Shown: piece after piece, positions 1-10,719 of the stretch
How positions within the stretch are numbered: the stretch's first letter is position 1
How the letters are laid out: each line of letters begins with the position of its first letter
Assembly: GCF_002776525.5 (NCBI RefSeq)
Contig: NC_045435.1
Coordinates: 126,423,917-126,487,916 of the forward strand
DNA from: Piliocolobus tephrosceles
Lineage: Eukaryota > Chordata > Mammalia > Primates > Cercopithecidae
Reading direction: 5' to 3'
DNA: 64,000 nt
Notes under the pieces: model-generated
What the model saw: the letters and a program-made list of their open reading frames with translations, nothing else
Databases searched by the model: none
What the model was told of the DNA's origin: nothing
Translations under genes and position numbers: made by a program

Positions 1-99
1 GCATTCTACTCACAGAAATATACCTTTCTTCTCCTAGAGGATTCTGCAATCCCTTTTGGAGAAAAAGCTACCAAGTGATATTTGGGGGTATAGAGATGA

Positions 100-116
100 C
101 TATGGTGAAAAAGGAA
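100..116 (-). other. pJ-alpha-like motif (representative copy)
   Basis: The reverse complement of this segment reads TTCCTTTTTCACCATAG, matching the known alpha-satellite pJ-alpha motif TTCCTTTTYCACCRTAG at every position. Identical or near-identical copies recur in several monomer types through the window, for example 17930-17946 on the + strand. I saw no segment fitting the CENP-B box core (TTCG, four bases, A, two bases, CGGG), but that was a scan by eye. Protein binding is not shown by the sequence. Confidence 0.6.
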
Positions 117-318
117 ACATCCTCAGACTAAAACTGGAAAGAAGATTTCTGTGAAACTGTTTTGTGTTGGATATATTTATTTGATTCACATAGTTAACAC
201 TTTAATTACATTACGCAGTTTGGAAACTGTCATGGACGGATCCACGAAGGGACCTTCAGGAGCACATTCTGGACTAGGCTGAAAAAGGTTATATCTTCAG
301 ATAAAAACTGGAAAGAAG

Positions 319-2545
319 CTTTCTGTGAATCTGATTTTTGCTATGTTTATTCATCTCACATAGATGAAGCTTTCTTTACATTATGCAGCTTCGAAACTCC
401 CTAGTGGATGGATCCTTCCAGGGATATTTGGGATCACATTTGGACCTATGGCGAAAGAGGAAATATAGTCAGATAGAAACTGGAAAGATGCTTTCTTATA
501 AACTGCTTGGTGATGTGTGCATTCCACTTAGGGAGTTATAACTTTCTTCACATAAGGCACAGTTTGAACACTGTTGCTGTAAAACCAAAAGAGTGATATT
601 CGGAGCACATTGAAGACTATGGCAAAAAGTGAAATGTCATCAAATAAAAAAGAGAAAGAAGCACTGGAAGAAACTGCTCTCTGACATGTCCATTCTTTTC
701 ACAGGGTTAAAGCATACTGTACATTTCCCAGTTTGAAAGTCGGTCTTTGAGGTTTCTGTGAAGAGATAGTAAGTGGCGACCGGAGGCCTGTGTGAGGCAA
801 GGAAATGTCTTCCATCAAAAATCGGAGAGACACTTTCCACGCAACTCCTTTGTGATGCTTGTATTCGTCTCATAGCGTTAAATCATTCTTTGGATTGAGC
901 AGTTTGAATTCACTCTTTCTGTGGAATCTGAGACAGGACATTTGAAAACGCTCTTTAGAATATCCTGAAAAAGAAATAACCTCAGAGAGAAACCAGAAGG
1001 AAGCTTACTGTGAAACTGCTCTGTGTCACGTGAATTCCGCTCACACAGTTAAGCTTCTCTTTTCATTGAGCTGTGTCATAACACTGTGTTTCGTGTGCGA
1101 AGGGATACACTGGAGGACTTTGAGGCTTACGGTGAGAAAGGGAATGTCTTCAGATAGAAACTGGAGAGAAGCTTTCTGAGGAGCTGCTTTATGATGTGTG
1201 CATTCCACTAACAGGTATATACCTTTCTATTCCTAGAGGATTCCAGAATCCTTTTTGGAGAAAAAGCTATCAAGAGATATTCAGGAGTATAGCGACGACT
1301 ATGGTGAAAAAGAAAATATCCTCAGACAAAAACTGGAAAGAAGATTTCTGTGAAACTGCTTTGTGTTAGATATATTTACTCGTCTCATATGATTAAAACT
1401 TTAATTATATTATGCAGTTTGGAAACTCCGTCACACACAGATCCGTGAACGGACATTTGGGAACACATTCACGCCTACAGTGAAAGAAGAGATATCTTCA
1501 CATAAAAACTGTGGAGAAGCTTTCTGTGAAACTACTTTGGGATGTATGCATTGCACTCAGGGAGTTATACCTCTTTTCTCACAAGGCAGTGTTTGAACAC
1601 TGTTCTTGTGAAACCAAAGAAGTGATATTTCGGAACGCCTTGAGGACTATGGCGAATAGTTAACTATACTGAAATAAAATCGAGGAAGAAGCGTTCCAGG
1701 AATCTGCTCTCTGTTATGATCATTCACTTCACAGAGTTAATGCTTACTCTATGTTGCCCAGATTCGAAACTTTCTCTTTGAAGAATCTTGGAAGGGATAT
1801 TTAGTGACGCCCAGAGGCTTGTGGTGAGCGAGGAAACATCTTCTGATGAAACCTGCAGAGAATCTTTCTGAGCAACTGCTTTCAATGTGTGTATTCGTCT
1901 CAAGGAGTTAAACCATTCTTTGGATTGAGCAGCTTGAAATCACTGTTTTTGTGGAATCTGCAAAAGGACATTTGGGAACGATCCTTAGCATATGGAAAAG
2001 TAAATATCCTCAGGTAAAATCCAGAAGGAAGCTTTCTGTGAAACTGCTTTGTGTCGTCTTAATTCCTCTCATTCATTTCAGTCTCTCTTTCCATTGATGA
2101 GTTTTCTAACCCTGTATATGTTTAGCGTTTGATGGCATATTCGGCAGCACTTTGAAGCTTATGGTGAAATAAGAAACATGTTCAGAACGAAACTGGAGAG
2201 AAGCTTTCCGAGGAACTGCTTTGTGACATGTGCATTTCACTCACAATGTTATACCTCCTTTCTCATACAGCATCAGAGAAACCCTTTTGGAGGAACAGGT
2301 ACCAAGTGATATTCAAGAGCATGTTGATGCCGATGGTGAAAAGGGAAATAGCCTCAGACAAAAATTGGAAAGAAACTTTCTAGGAAACTACTTGTGATAT
2401 GAGTATTCGTCTCACATAGGTAAATCTTTCTTTACATTACGCAACTTGGAATCTGTCGTGGACGCATCCATGAAGGGACCATTGAGAGCACATTCAGGAC
2501 TATGGTGAAAATGGAAATAACTTCAGAAAAAAACTAGAAAGAATG
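319..2545 (+). repeat. Reference copy of the 13-monomer HOR (about 2.23 kb)
   Basis: One complete M-A-B-C-D-E-F-G-H-I-J-K-L unit. Each type has private words that recur one period later. M has GATGAAGCTTTC, A has AAACCAAAAGAGTGATATTC, D has GTTAAGCTTCTC, E has AGAAATATACC and GGATTCCGGAATCC-like text, H has ATGTTGCCCAGTTTCGAAAC, J has TAGCCCTGTGTATGTTTAGC, K has GAGCATGTTGATGCCGATGG. The next unit starts at about 2546 with the same order. Copies are clearly related but differ at many sites, so this is an old, no longer homogenised HOR. Identity was not measured. Confidence 0.85.
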
Positions 2546-5500
2546 TTTCTGTAAATCTGCTTTTTGCTATGTTTAATCATCTCACATAGCTGAAGCTTTC
2601 TATACATTACACAGCAGGGAAACTCCCTCCTGGTTGGATCCGTGATGGGATATTTGGGATCACATTCATGCCTATGGTGAAATAGGAAATATAGTAAGAT
2701 AAAAACTGGAGAGAAGCTTTCTGAGAAAGTGCTTGGTGATGTGTGCATACCACTCAGGCAGCTATAACTTTCTTCTCATAAGGCACAGTTTGAACTCCAT
2801 TCCTGTAAAACCAAAAGAGTGATATTTGGAGCACATAGAAGACTATGGCAAAAAGTGAAACGTCACCCAATAAAAAACAGAAAGAAGCACTCCAAGAAGC
2901 TGCTCCTCTGACATGTCCATTCTTTACATGGGGTTAAAACTTCCTCTATATTCCCCAGTTTGAAAGTTGGTCTTTGAGGTTCCTGCAAAGGGATCCTAAC
3001 TGGCAACCAGAATCCTGTGTCGAGCAAGGAAATGTCTTCCATGGAAAATAAGAGAGAATAATTCTGTGCAACTCTTTTGTGAAGTTTGTATTCATCTCAT
3101 AGCGTTATATGATTCTTTGGATTGAGCAGTTTGAAATCACTGTTTCTGTGGAATCTGAGAAAGGACATCTGGAAACACTCTTTAGAATATCCTGAAAAAG
3201 GATTAACCTCAGAGATAACCAGAAGGAAGCTTTCTGTAACACTGCTCTGTGTCATGTGAATTCTGCTCACACAGTTAAGATCCAATTTTCAAAGAGCAGT
3301 ATCATAACACTGTTTTTGTTTAGTCTGCAAAAGGATATTCTGGAACCCTTTGAGGCTTACGGTGAGAAAGGAAACGTCTTTAAATAGAAACTAGAGAGAA
3401 GCTGTCTGAGGAGAGGCTTTGTGACATGCGTATTCCACACACAGAAATATACCTCTCTTCTCCTAGGGGATTCCGGAATCCCTTTTGGAGAAAAAGCTAC
3501 CAAGGGATACTTGGGAGTAGAGCGATGACTCTGGTGAAAAAGGAAATATCCTCAGACAAAAACTGGAAAGAAGATTTCTGTGAAACACCTTTTTGTTAGA
3601 CATATTTATTAGTCTTGCATAGTTAAATCTTTAATAATATTACGCAGTTTGGAAACTCCCACATGCATAGCTCCACGAAGGCACATCTGCGAGCACATTC
3701 TGGACTACAGTGAAAGAGGAGATATCTTCAGATAAAAACTGGATAGAAGCTTTCTGAGAAACTACTCTGTGATGTTTGCATTCCACTAGGGGAGTTATAC
3801 CTCTTTTCTCACAAGGCAGTGATTGAAAACTGTTCCTGTGAAACCAAAAACATGATATTTTGGAACGCATTGAGGACTATGGTGAATAGTGAAATATACT
3901 GAAATGAAATCGAGGAAGAAGACTTCCAAAAATCTCTCTGATATGTACATTCACTTCAGAGAGTTAATACTTACTCTATGTTGCCCACTTTTGAAACTCT
4001 GTATTCGAAGAATCTGTGAAAGGATATTTAGTGACGCCCAGAGGCTTGTGATGAGCGAGGAAATGTCTTCTGATGAAACAAGCAGAGAAACGTTCTGAGC
4101 AACTGCTTTGCGATGTGTGTATTCGTTTCATAGAGTTAAACCATTCTGTGGATTGAGCAGCTTGAAATCACTGTTTTTGTGGAATCTGAGGAAGGACATA
4201 TGGGAATGATCCTTAGAATATGGGGAAAGAAATATCCTCAGGTAATTTCCGGAAGGAAGCTTTCTGTGAAACTGCTCTGTGTCGTCTTAATTCCTCTCGC
4301 TTAGTTAAGCCTCTCTTTTCATTTAGTAGTTTCCTAACCCTGTGTATATTTAGCGTGCAAGGGATATTCAAGAGCCCGTTGAAGCCAATGGTGAAAAAGG
4401 AAATATGTTCAGACAGAAAGAGGAGAGAAGCTTTCCTAGGAACTGCTTTGTGACGTGTGCATTCCAGTCACAGTGTTAGACCTCTTTTCTCATACAGTGT
4501 CAGGGAAACCCTTTTGGAGAAACAGGTACCAAGTGATATTCGGGATCATGTTGATTCCGATGGTGAAAAGGGAAATAGCCTCAGACAAAAACTGGAAAGA
4601 AGTTTTCTAGGAAACTACTCAGTGATATGTGTAATCATTTCACATAGTTAAAGCTTTCTTTATATAACGCAGCTTGGAAACTGTTATGTACGGATCCACG
4701 AAGGGACCTTTTGAGCACATTCTTGACTATGGTGAAAAAAGAAATATCTTCAGATAAAAACTGGAAAGAAGCTTTCCGTGAATCTGCTTTTTGCTATGTT
4801 TATTCATCTCACATACATGAAGCTTTCTTTCATTACGCAGCTTGGAAACTCCCTCATGGATGGATCCATGAAGGGATATTTGGGATGCCATTCAGGCCTA
4901 TGGTGAAAGGGGAAATATAGTCACATAACAACTGGAATGAAGCTTTTTGAGAAACTGCTTGTTGATGTGTGCATTCCACTCGGGGATTTATAGGTTTCTG
5001 CTCATAAGTCACAGTTTGAACACTGTTCCTGTAAAACCAAAAGTGTGATATTCGGAGCACATTGAAGACTATGGCAAAAAGTGAAATGTCATCCAATAAA
5101 AAACAGAGAGAAGCACTCGAAAAAACTGCTCTTTGACACGTCCATACTTTTCACAGTGTTAAAGCATACTCTACATTTCCCAGTTTGAGAAGCTTTCTGC
5201 ACAACTCTTTTGTGATGTTTGTATTCATGTCATAGTGTTAAATCATTCTTTGGACTGAGCAGTTTGAAATCCCTGTTTCTGTGGAATCTGAGAAAGGACC
5301 TATGGAAACGCTCTTTAGAATATCCTGAAAAAGAAATAACCTCAGAGAGAACCAGAAGAAAGCTTTCCATGATCCTGCTCTGTGTCACGTGAATTCCACA
5401 CACAGTTAAGCTTCTCTTTTTATTGAGCTGTATCATAACACTGTTTTTGCTTAGTCTGCAAAGGGATACTTTGGAGGGCTTTGAGGCTTATGGTGAGAAA

Positions 5501-5592
5501 GGAAACGCCTTCATATAGAAACTGGAGAGAAGCTTTCTGATCAGGTGCTTTGTGACATGTGCATTCCACTCACAGAAATATACATTTCTTCT

Positions 5593-6730
<1,138 letters not shown>

Positions 6731-7916
6731 AGAAATATACCTTTCTTCTTCTAAAGGATGTCAGAATCCCTTTTGGAGAAAAAGCTACCAAGAGATATTC
6801 GGGAGTATAGCGATGACTATGGTGAAAAAGGAAATATCTTCAGACAAAAACTGGAAAGAAGATTTCTGTGAAACTGATTTGTGTTAGATATATTTATTAG
6901 TCTCGCATAGTAAAAACTTTAATTATATTATGCAGTTTGGAAACTTCATTATGTACAGATCCGCGAAGGGACATTTGGGAACACATTCAGGCCTACGGTG
7001 AAAGAGAAGATATCTTCAGATAAAAACTGGATGGAAGCTTTCGGAGAAACTACTTTGTGATGTATGCATTCCACTCAGGGAGTTGTACCTCTGTTTGCAC
7101 AAAGCAGTGTTTGGACTCTGTTCCCTTGAAACCGAAAAAGTGATATTTTGGAATGCATTGAGAACTATGGCGAATTGTGAAATATACTGAAATAAAATCG
7201 AGGAAGAAGCATTCCAGGAATCTCTTCTCTGATGTGTGAATTCACTTCACAGTGTTAATGCTTACTCTATGTTGCCCAGTTTCGAAACTCTGTCTTTGAA
7301 GAATCTGTGAAGGGGTATTTAGTGACCCCCAGAGGCTTGTGGTGAGCTAGGAAACGTCTTCCGATGAAACCTGCAGAGAAACGTTCTGAGCAACTGCTTT
7401 GCGATGTGTGTAATTGTCTCTAGAGTTCAACCATTCTTTGGATTGAGTAGCTTGAAATCACTGTTTTTGTGGAATCTGAGGAAGAACATTTGGGAACGAT
7501 CCTTAGAATACGGAGAAAGAAATATCCTCAGGTAATATCCAGAAGGAAGCTTTCTGTGGAACTGCAACTGCTCTGTGTTGTCTTAATTCCTCTCACTCAG
7601 ATAAGCCTCTCTTTTCATTGAACAGTTTTCTAGCACTGTGTATGTTTAGCATGTGATGGGATATTCGAGAATATATTGAGGCTGATGGTGAAAAAAGACA
7701 TATGTTCAGACCAAAACTGTAGAGAAGCTTTCCGAGGAACTGCTTTGTGTCATGTGCATTTCAGTCACAATGTTATACCTCTCTTCTCATACAGTTTCAG
7801 GGAAACCCTTTTCGAGAAATAGGTACCAGGTGATATTCGGGAGCATGTTGATGCCAATGGTGAAAAGGGAAATAGCCTCAGAAAAAAACTGGAAAGAAGC
7901 TTCCTAGGAAACTACT
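6731..7916 (+). repeat. Alpha-satellite array, + polarity, HOR copy 3 (middle part)
   Basis: Monomer E resumes at the right target-site duplication of the L1. It is followed by F (about 6861), G (about 7035), H (about 7209), I (about 7380), J (about 7550), K (about 7726) and the start of L (about 7900), where the retrovirus enters. No coding feature is present. Confidence 0.92.
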
Positions 7917-8382
7917 TGATTTGTTTTTCTAAGTACCACCAGAGTGAGCACAAAAGAACCAGTGAGTAGGCAAGGCTAAAAGCAAAACTGTAAATTTATT
8001 CTTTGGTCATCTAGCTCCAGGAAAAAAAGGTGTGTAAGGTGAAGTCTGTCGGCCTCTGGTAAAGGAGGCCAAGAGAGTCTCCCAGGCCGATGTCCTAATG
8101 GAGTCCCGACAAGAGTAGGGGCTGAGGAAGCCCATGCAAGGCACCTGCCGGGAGCGACTTTTCTTGGAATGGAAGGGCAATAGATGGTACATGGGCTGGT
8201 CGGAGGGGGAGAGGATCCGAAGGTGCCACCAGGTGAATCTTGGTCTCTTTGGATTGACATCACCTGGTGCATGCCTGGTTAGTCTTCACCTTCCCAGGTG
8301 CCAGCTGCATTTTCACGCACATGGGAAGAGTTGGTAATGAAGAACCCAGTAATACAACATCTTGCTTCTATTCGTCCAAACA
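7917..8382 (-). repeat. 3' LTR of ERV copy 1
   Basis: It matches the 5' LTR at 10278-10718 in the same orientation. On the minus strand it starts TGTTTGGAC and ends AAATCA, the usual TG...CA ends. An AATAAA polyadenylation signal (TTTATT on the + strand) lies at 7995-8000. The two LTRs differ by scattered substitutions and a short deletion in the 5' LTR, as expected of an old insertion. Confidence 0.87.
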
Positions 8383-8392
8383 GTCCAAACTT

Positions 8393-8668
8393 TTATTGAT
8401 AATAGTGATAAAGGGGCACCATGATCCATCTGGTTACTTCCTGCTGTTTAGGGGGGTCGTTAAGGTTGAGGCCTATGGTTGGTGTTTGGACGTATGGATG
8501 AAGAAGCATTTTGTTGAAGGTGACACGAGTGATTTCTTGTATCTTGGCACGGAGAAATTTGATCAAAATGCGGGCAAAACATAAAATAAAACACAGAAAT
8601 AGTATAGGAATTAGGAATGGAAACATTTCTTGGAATGTAGACAAAACCCAAAAGGATGGTCCTGGCAA
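8393..8668 (-). pseudogene. env: env transmembrane C-terminal remnant (ERV copy 1)
   Basis: A 91-residue open frame just upstream of the 3' LTR. It has a hydrophobic run (FPFLIPILFLCFILCF) followed by a basic and amphipathic stretch (AKIQEITRVTFNKML). That is the layout of the membrane anchor and cytoplasmic tail of gammaretroviral Env. The receptor-binding and fusion parts are absent, so this is a non-functional tail fragment. It is joined almost directly to the pro remnant, which shows a large deletion of pol and most of env. Confidence 0.7.
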
Positions 8669-8701
8669 GACTGGGGAGTATGAAATAGTTAAGAAAATTT
8701 A

Positions 8702-8965
8702 TTAAGTGTGAGGCGAGTGGGGGAAAGTTGAAGTGATTTCCACTGATTGCTTTCGGTGGGGGCCCTTTCTAGCTGGGAATGAGGAACAAGGGCGTAAAGT
8801 AGTTGTTAACCAGGCAGCAATTAAGGTGTGGATTGGATGGAAGGCTAGGTCGAGGGAAGGACGGCAAAATAGAATAGATACCCTGCTGTCGATTAAAAAA
8901 TTAATTGTCTTACTTGCTACCAGGAGGGTTACCCACGGCTTCGCAAGGGTGATGGGGGTCCCCAA
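8702..8965 (-). pseudogene. pro: Retroviral protease N-terminal remnant (ERV copy 1)
   Basis: An 87-residue frame containing VTLLVASKTINFLIDSRVS. It resembles the start of a retroviral aspartic protease, where a beta-strand leads to the catalytic D-T/S-G triad. Here the triad reads D-S-R, so the conserved glycine is lost. The frame stops after less than a complete domain and then passes into env tail sequence. It is a broken remnant. Confidence 0.65.
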
Positions 8966-8968
8966 GTC

Positions 8969-9646
8969 TCAGCACCTCCAGTTCTCCTTTTCCAGATGTA
9001 GGAGCTGGAAGGAGCTCCCAACATCCTGGGAAAGTGAGTCATGTCGAGACACTGCACCTGTTCCCATGGTGGGGCAATCAGACATCCAGTGTCTTTCCTG
9101 TCGGCAAATAGGGCAAGGGGTTGCTGGTGAACGAGGGTTAGGACAATCACTGGCCCAATGTCCTGACGCCTGGCACTTATAGCAAGGCTGCATTGGGGTT
9201 CGAGGATCCCGTGGACACCTGTTGTCATAGTGTCCTGCCTTGTCGCACCTATAGCAGGCTCCTTTTGTAACCTTGGAGTCTGCAGGGTGTGTACTCTCTG
9301 ATCTGGGGTTACGACTGGTCTGTAACACCCCTGTTAGGAGCTGTAACTTCCGTTTGAGGTGAGCCTGTTGCTGTACTTCAGCCATCTCTTCTCTGGAGTT
9401 ATAGACCTTAAAGGCTAATTTAACCAGGTCTTGTATTGGTGCCTGAGGACCATCCTCTACCTTTTGAAGTTTTTTACAAATATCAGGAGCTGATTGAAAA
9501 ATGAAGGAGGAGTGTAGGACGGGGGTGAGGGTTCGGAGATAGAAGGAAACACTAGGTTCCTTTCCAGCTGAACAGAAAGGAATAAAGACTCCTCTTTTTC
9601 GGGTTACTGTGAGCCGGTGTCTTTGGCCAGTATAACCCAAGAACAC
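8969..9646 (-). pseudogene. gag: gag remnant: capsid C-terminus plus nucleocapsid with three zinc knuckles (ERV copy 1)
   Basis: A 225-residue open frame. The first third resembles a gammaretroviral capsid C-terminal end, with the phrase SAPDICKKLQKVEDG followed by a charged helix. Three CX2CX4HX4C zinc knuckles follow: CYRCDKAGHYDNRC, CYKCQASGHWASDC and CPICRQERHWMSDC. In the family, nucleocapsid knuckles bind genomic RNA during packaging. Most gammaretroviruses have one knuckle, so three is noteworthy. The frame lacks the N-terminal capsid and matrix regions and is out of frame with the matrix remnant at 9679-9918. Confidence 0.8.
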
Positions 9647-9678
9647 CGACTACACAAGTCGGGATGAGAGTGTAAGGC

Positions 9679-9918
9679 CTAAAAGCCTTCTATGTAATTA
9701 ATTTCAGACCACTTGCCTAGCTGCTGGCAGAAATTGCTGAGGTTAATCAGAACATTACGGTCTAAAGTGCCCTCTGGTGGCCACTGACACTGACTATCTA
9801 GTTTGTACTGGAGCCACGCCACAGTGGAAAGGAAAATTAGCCGCTGTAAGGTTTTTAAATTGGCTAGGAAGCACCCTAAGGGGGTGCTCTTTGGAAATTT
9901 GGACTGGAGGTTTCCCAT
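9679..9918 (-). pseudogene. gag: gag matrix N-terminal remnant (ERV copy 1)
   Basis: A 79-residue frame beginning MGNLQS, a glycine-2 myristoylation signal typical of retroviral matrix proteins, about 340 bases downstream of the primer binding site. It ends at an in-frame TAG just after NYIEGF. Copy 2 has TGG at that point and reads on for 18 more residues. The remnant covers only part of a matrix domain. Confidence 0.75.
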
Positions 9919-10257
9919 TTGTTTCCTCTTTACTTACACAATGGAGATCTCTGCCTGGCTTCAAAGCGTCCTTTCAAATCACCAGAGACACACCGGAGGC
10001 TCTTGGAGCCAAGGTGGAGATTACCTTCAGGCGACGGACGTCTCCGTCCTGAATGGGTCTCCCGAGCCACTTGGTGGCTCAAAAGTAAGCCTCGGGCCTA
10101 TGCAGGATTTTTAGCCGAGGGAGGTAAAGAGGAGACAAGGGCACTTACCCCAGAGAGACAATGAGAGTAAGGGAAGCGGGTCTCAGGTCCTGGTCCGTCT
10201 GCGGCATGGGAGCAGGAGGAGGTTCCTCAACCCTTAGAGGACAGAGGAGGGGTCTCC

Positions 10258-10275
10258 TCCCGGGTTTCGGCACCA
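10258..10275 (-). other. Primer binding site, tRNA-Phe type (ERV copy 1)
   Basis: On the minus strand this reads TGGTGCCGAAACCCGGGA. It is the complement of the tRNA-Phe 3' end (TCCCGGGTTTCGGCACCA), lying two bases inside the 5' LTR. Phe-type primer sites define the HERV-F naming group. Confidence 0.88.
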
Positions 10276-10277
10276 AC

Positions 10278-10718
10278 CGATTTGTTTTTCTAAGAACCAT
10301 CAGAGCGAGCACAAAAGAACCAGCGAGTAGGCAATGCTAAAAGCAAAACTGCAAATTTATTCTTTGGTCATCTAGCTCCAGGAAAAGAGGTGTGTAAGGT
10401 GAAGTCAGTCGGCCTCCGGCAAAAGACGCCAAGAGAGTCGCCCAGTACCAACAACAGTAGGGGCTGAGGAAGCCCACACGGTGCGCCTGCCAGGAGCGTC
10501 TTTTCTGGGAGTGGAAAGGCAATAGGCGGGGCACGGGCGTGTAGGGGGGGGAAGGCTCCTCAGGTGTCACCAGGCAAATCTTGGTCTCTTCGGATTGACA
10601 TCACCTGGCGCATGTGTGCTGCTACCGTCCCTGGCAGCAGCTGAATTTTCACGCACACGTGAAGAGTTGGTGATGAAGTACCTGGAAATGCGCCATCTTG
10701 CCTCCGTTATTCCAAACA
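10278..10718 (-). repeat. 5' LTR of ERV copy 1
   Basis: It matches the 3' LTR at 7917-8382. An AATAAA signal lies at 10356-10361 (reverse complement). The minus-strand 5' end includes AAGATGGCG (10691-10699 as CGCCATCTT), a YY1-like word also seen in copy 2. It lacks about 20 bp present in the 3' LTR around 8085-8110. Confidence 0.87.
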
Positions 10719-10719
10719 T

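Larger units (their letters stand above)
1..5592 (+). repeat. Alpha-satellite array, + polarity, 13-mer HOR copies 1-3 (left part)
   Basis: Head-to-tail monomers of about 171 bp, each opening with a version of TTTCTGTGAAACTGCTTTGTG and closing with AAAACTGGAAAGAAGC, which is the alpha-satellite signature. The window opens in monomer type E. An E and an F/L hybrid monomer (crossover about 190-230) precede the first full HOR. M then starts at about 319, 2546 and 4774. Approximate starts in the first full unit: A 490, B 663, C 834, D 1006, E 1177, F 1348, G 1520, H 1693, I 1869, J 2037, K 2207, L 2380. In the third unit monomer B is truncated near 5186, losing roughly 90 bp. No gene is seen here. 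Boundaries were read by eye and are good to a few bases. Confidence 0.93.
7917..10719 (-). mobile_element. Internally deleted class I endogenous retrovirus, copy 1
   Basis: A 2.8-kb provirus on the minus strand: 5' LTR (10278-10718), primer binding site, gag remnants, short pro remnant, env transmembrane tail, 3' LTR (7917-8382). The primer site TGGTGCCGAAACCCGGGA is complementary to the 3' end of tRNA-Phe, as in the HERV-F group, so I place it as gammaretrovirus-like and HERV-F-related. The four-base target duplication TACT lies at 7913-7916 and 10720-10723. Most of the capsid, nearly all of pol and the env surface region are missing. All reading frames are short or stopped, so it cannot replicate. 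A second copy with the same deletions and target site lies at 20156-22940 in the opposite orientation. The exact family name needs a repeat-library search. Confidence 0.9.

Noticed and set aside
640..5436. Many 60-110 residue open frames in the satellite (for example 3640-3870, 4220-4453)
   Set aside because: The monomer is about 171 bp, divisible by three, so any open phase tends to stay open across monomers. The same peptides reappear in each HOR unit on either strand with stops at random places. No start context, splice structure or domain supports a gene.
8733..9182. Open frames on the + strand across ERV copy 1, and minus-strand frames across copy 2
   Set aside because: They are antisense shadows of gag, pro and env remnants, which have recognisable motifs on the other strand.
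8969..9646. A host zinc-knuckle gene (CNBP-like)
   Set aside because: The knuckles lie between LTRs, follow a capsid-like end and precede a protease-like start, so they are retroviral nucleocapsid.
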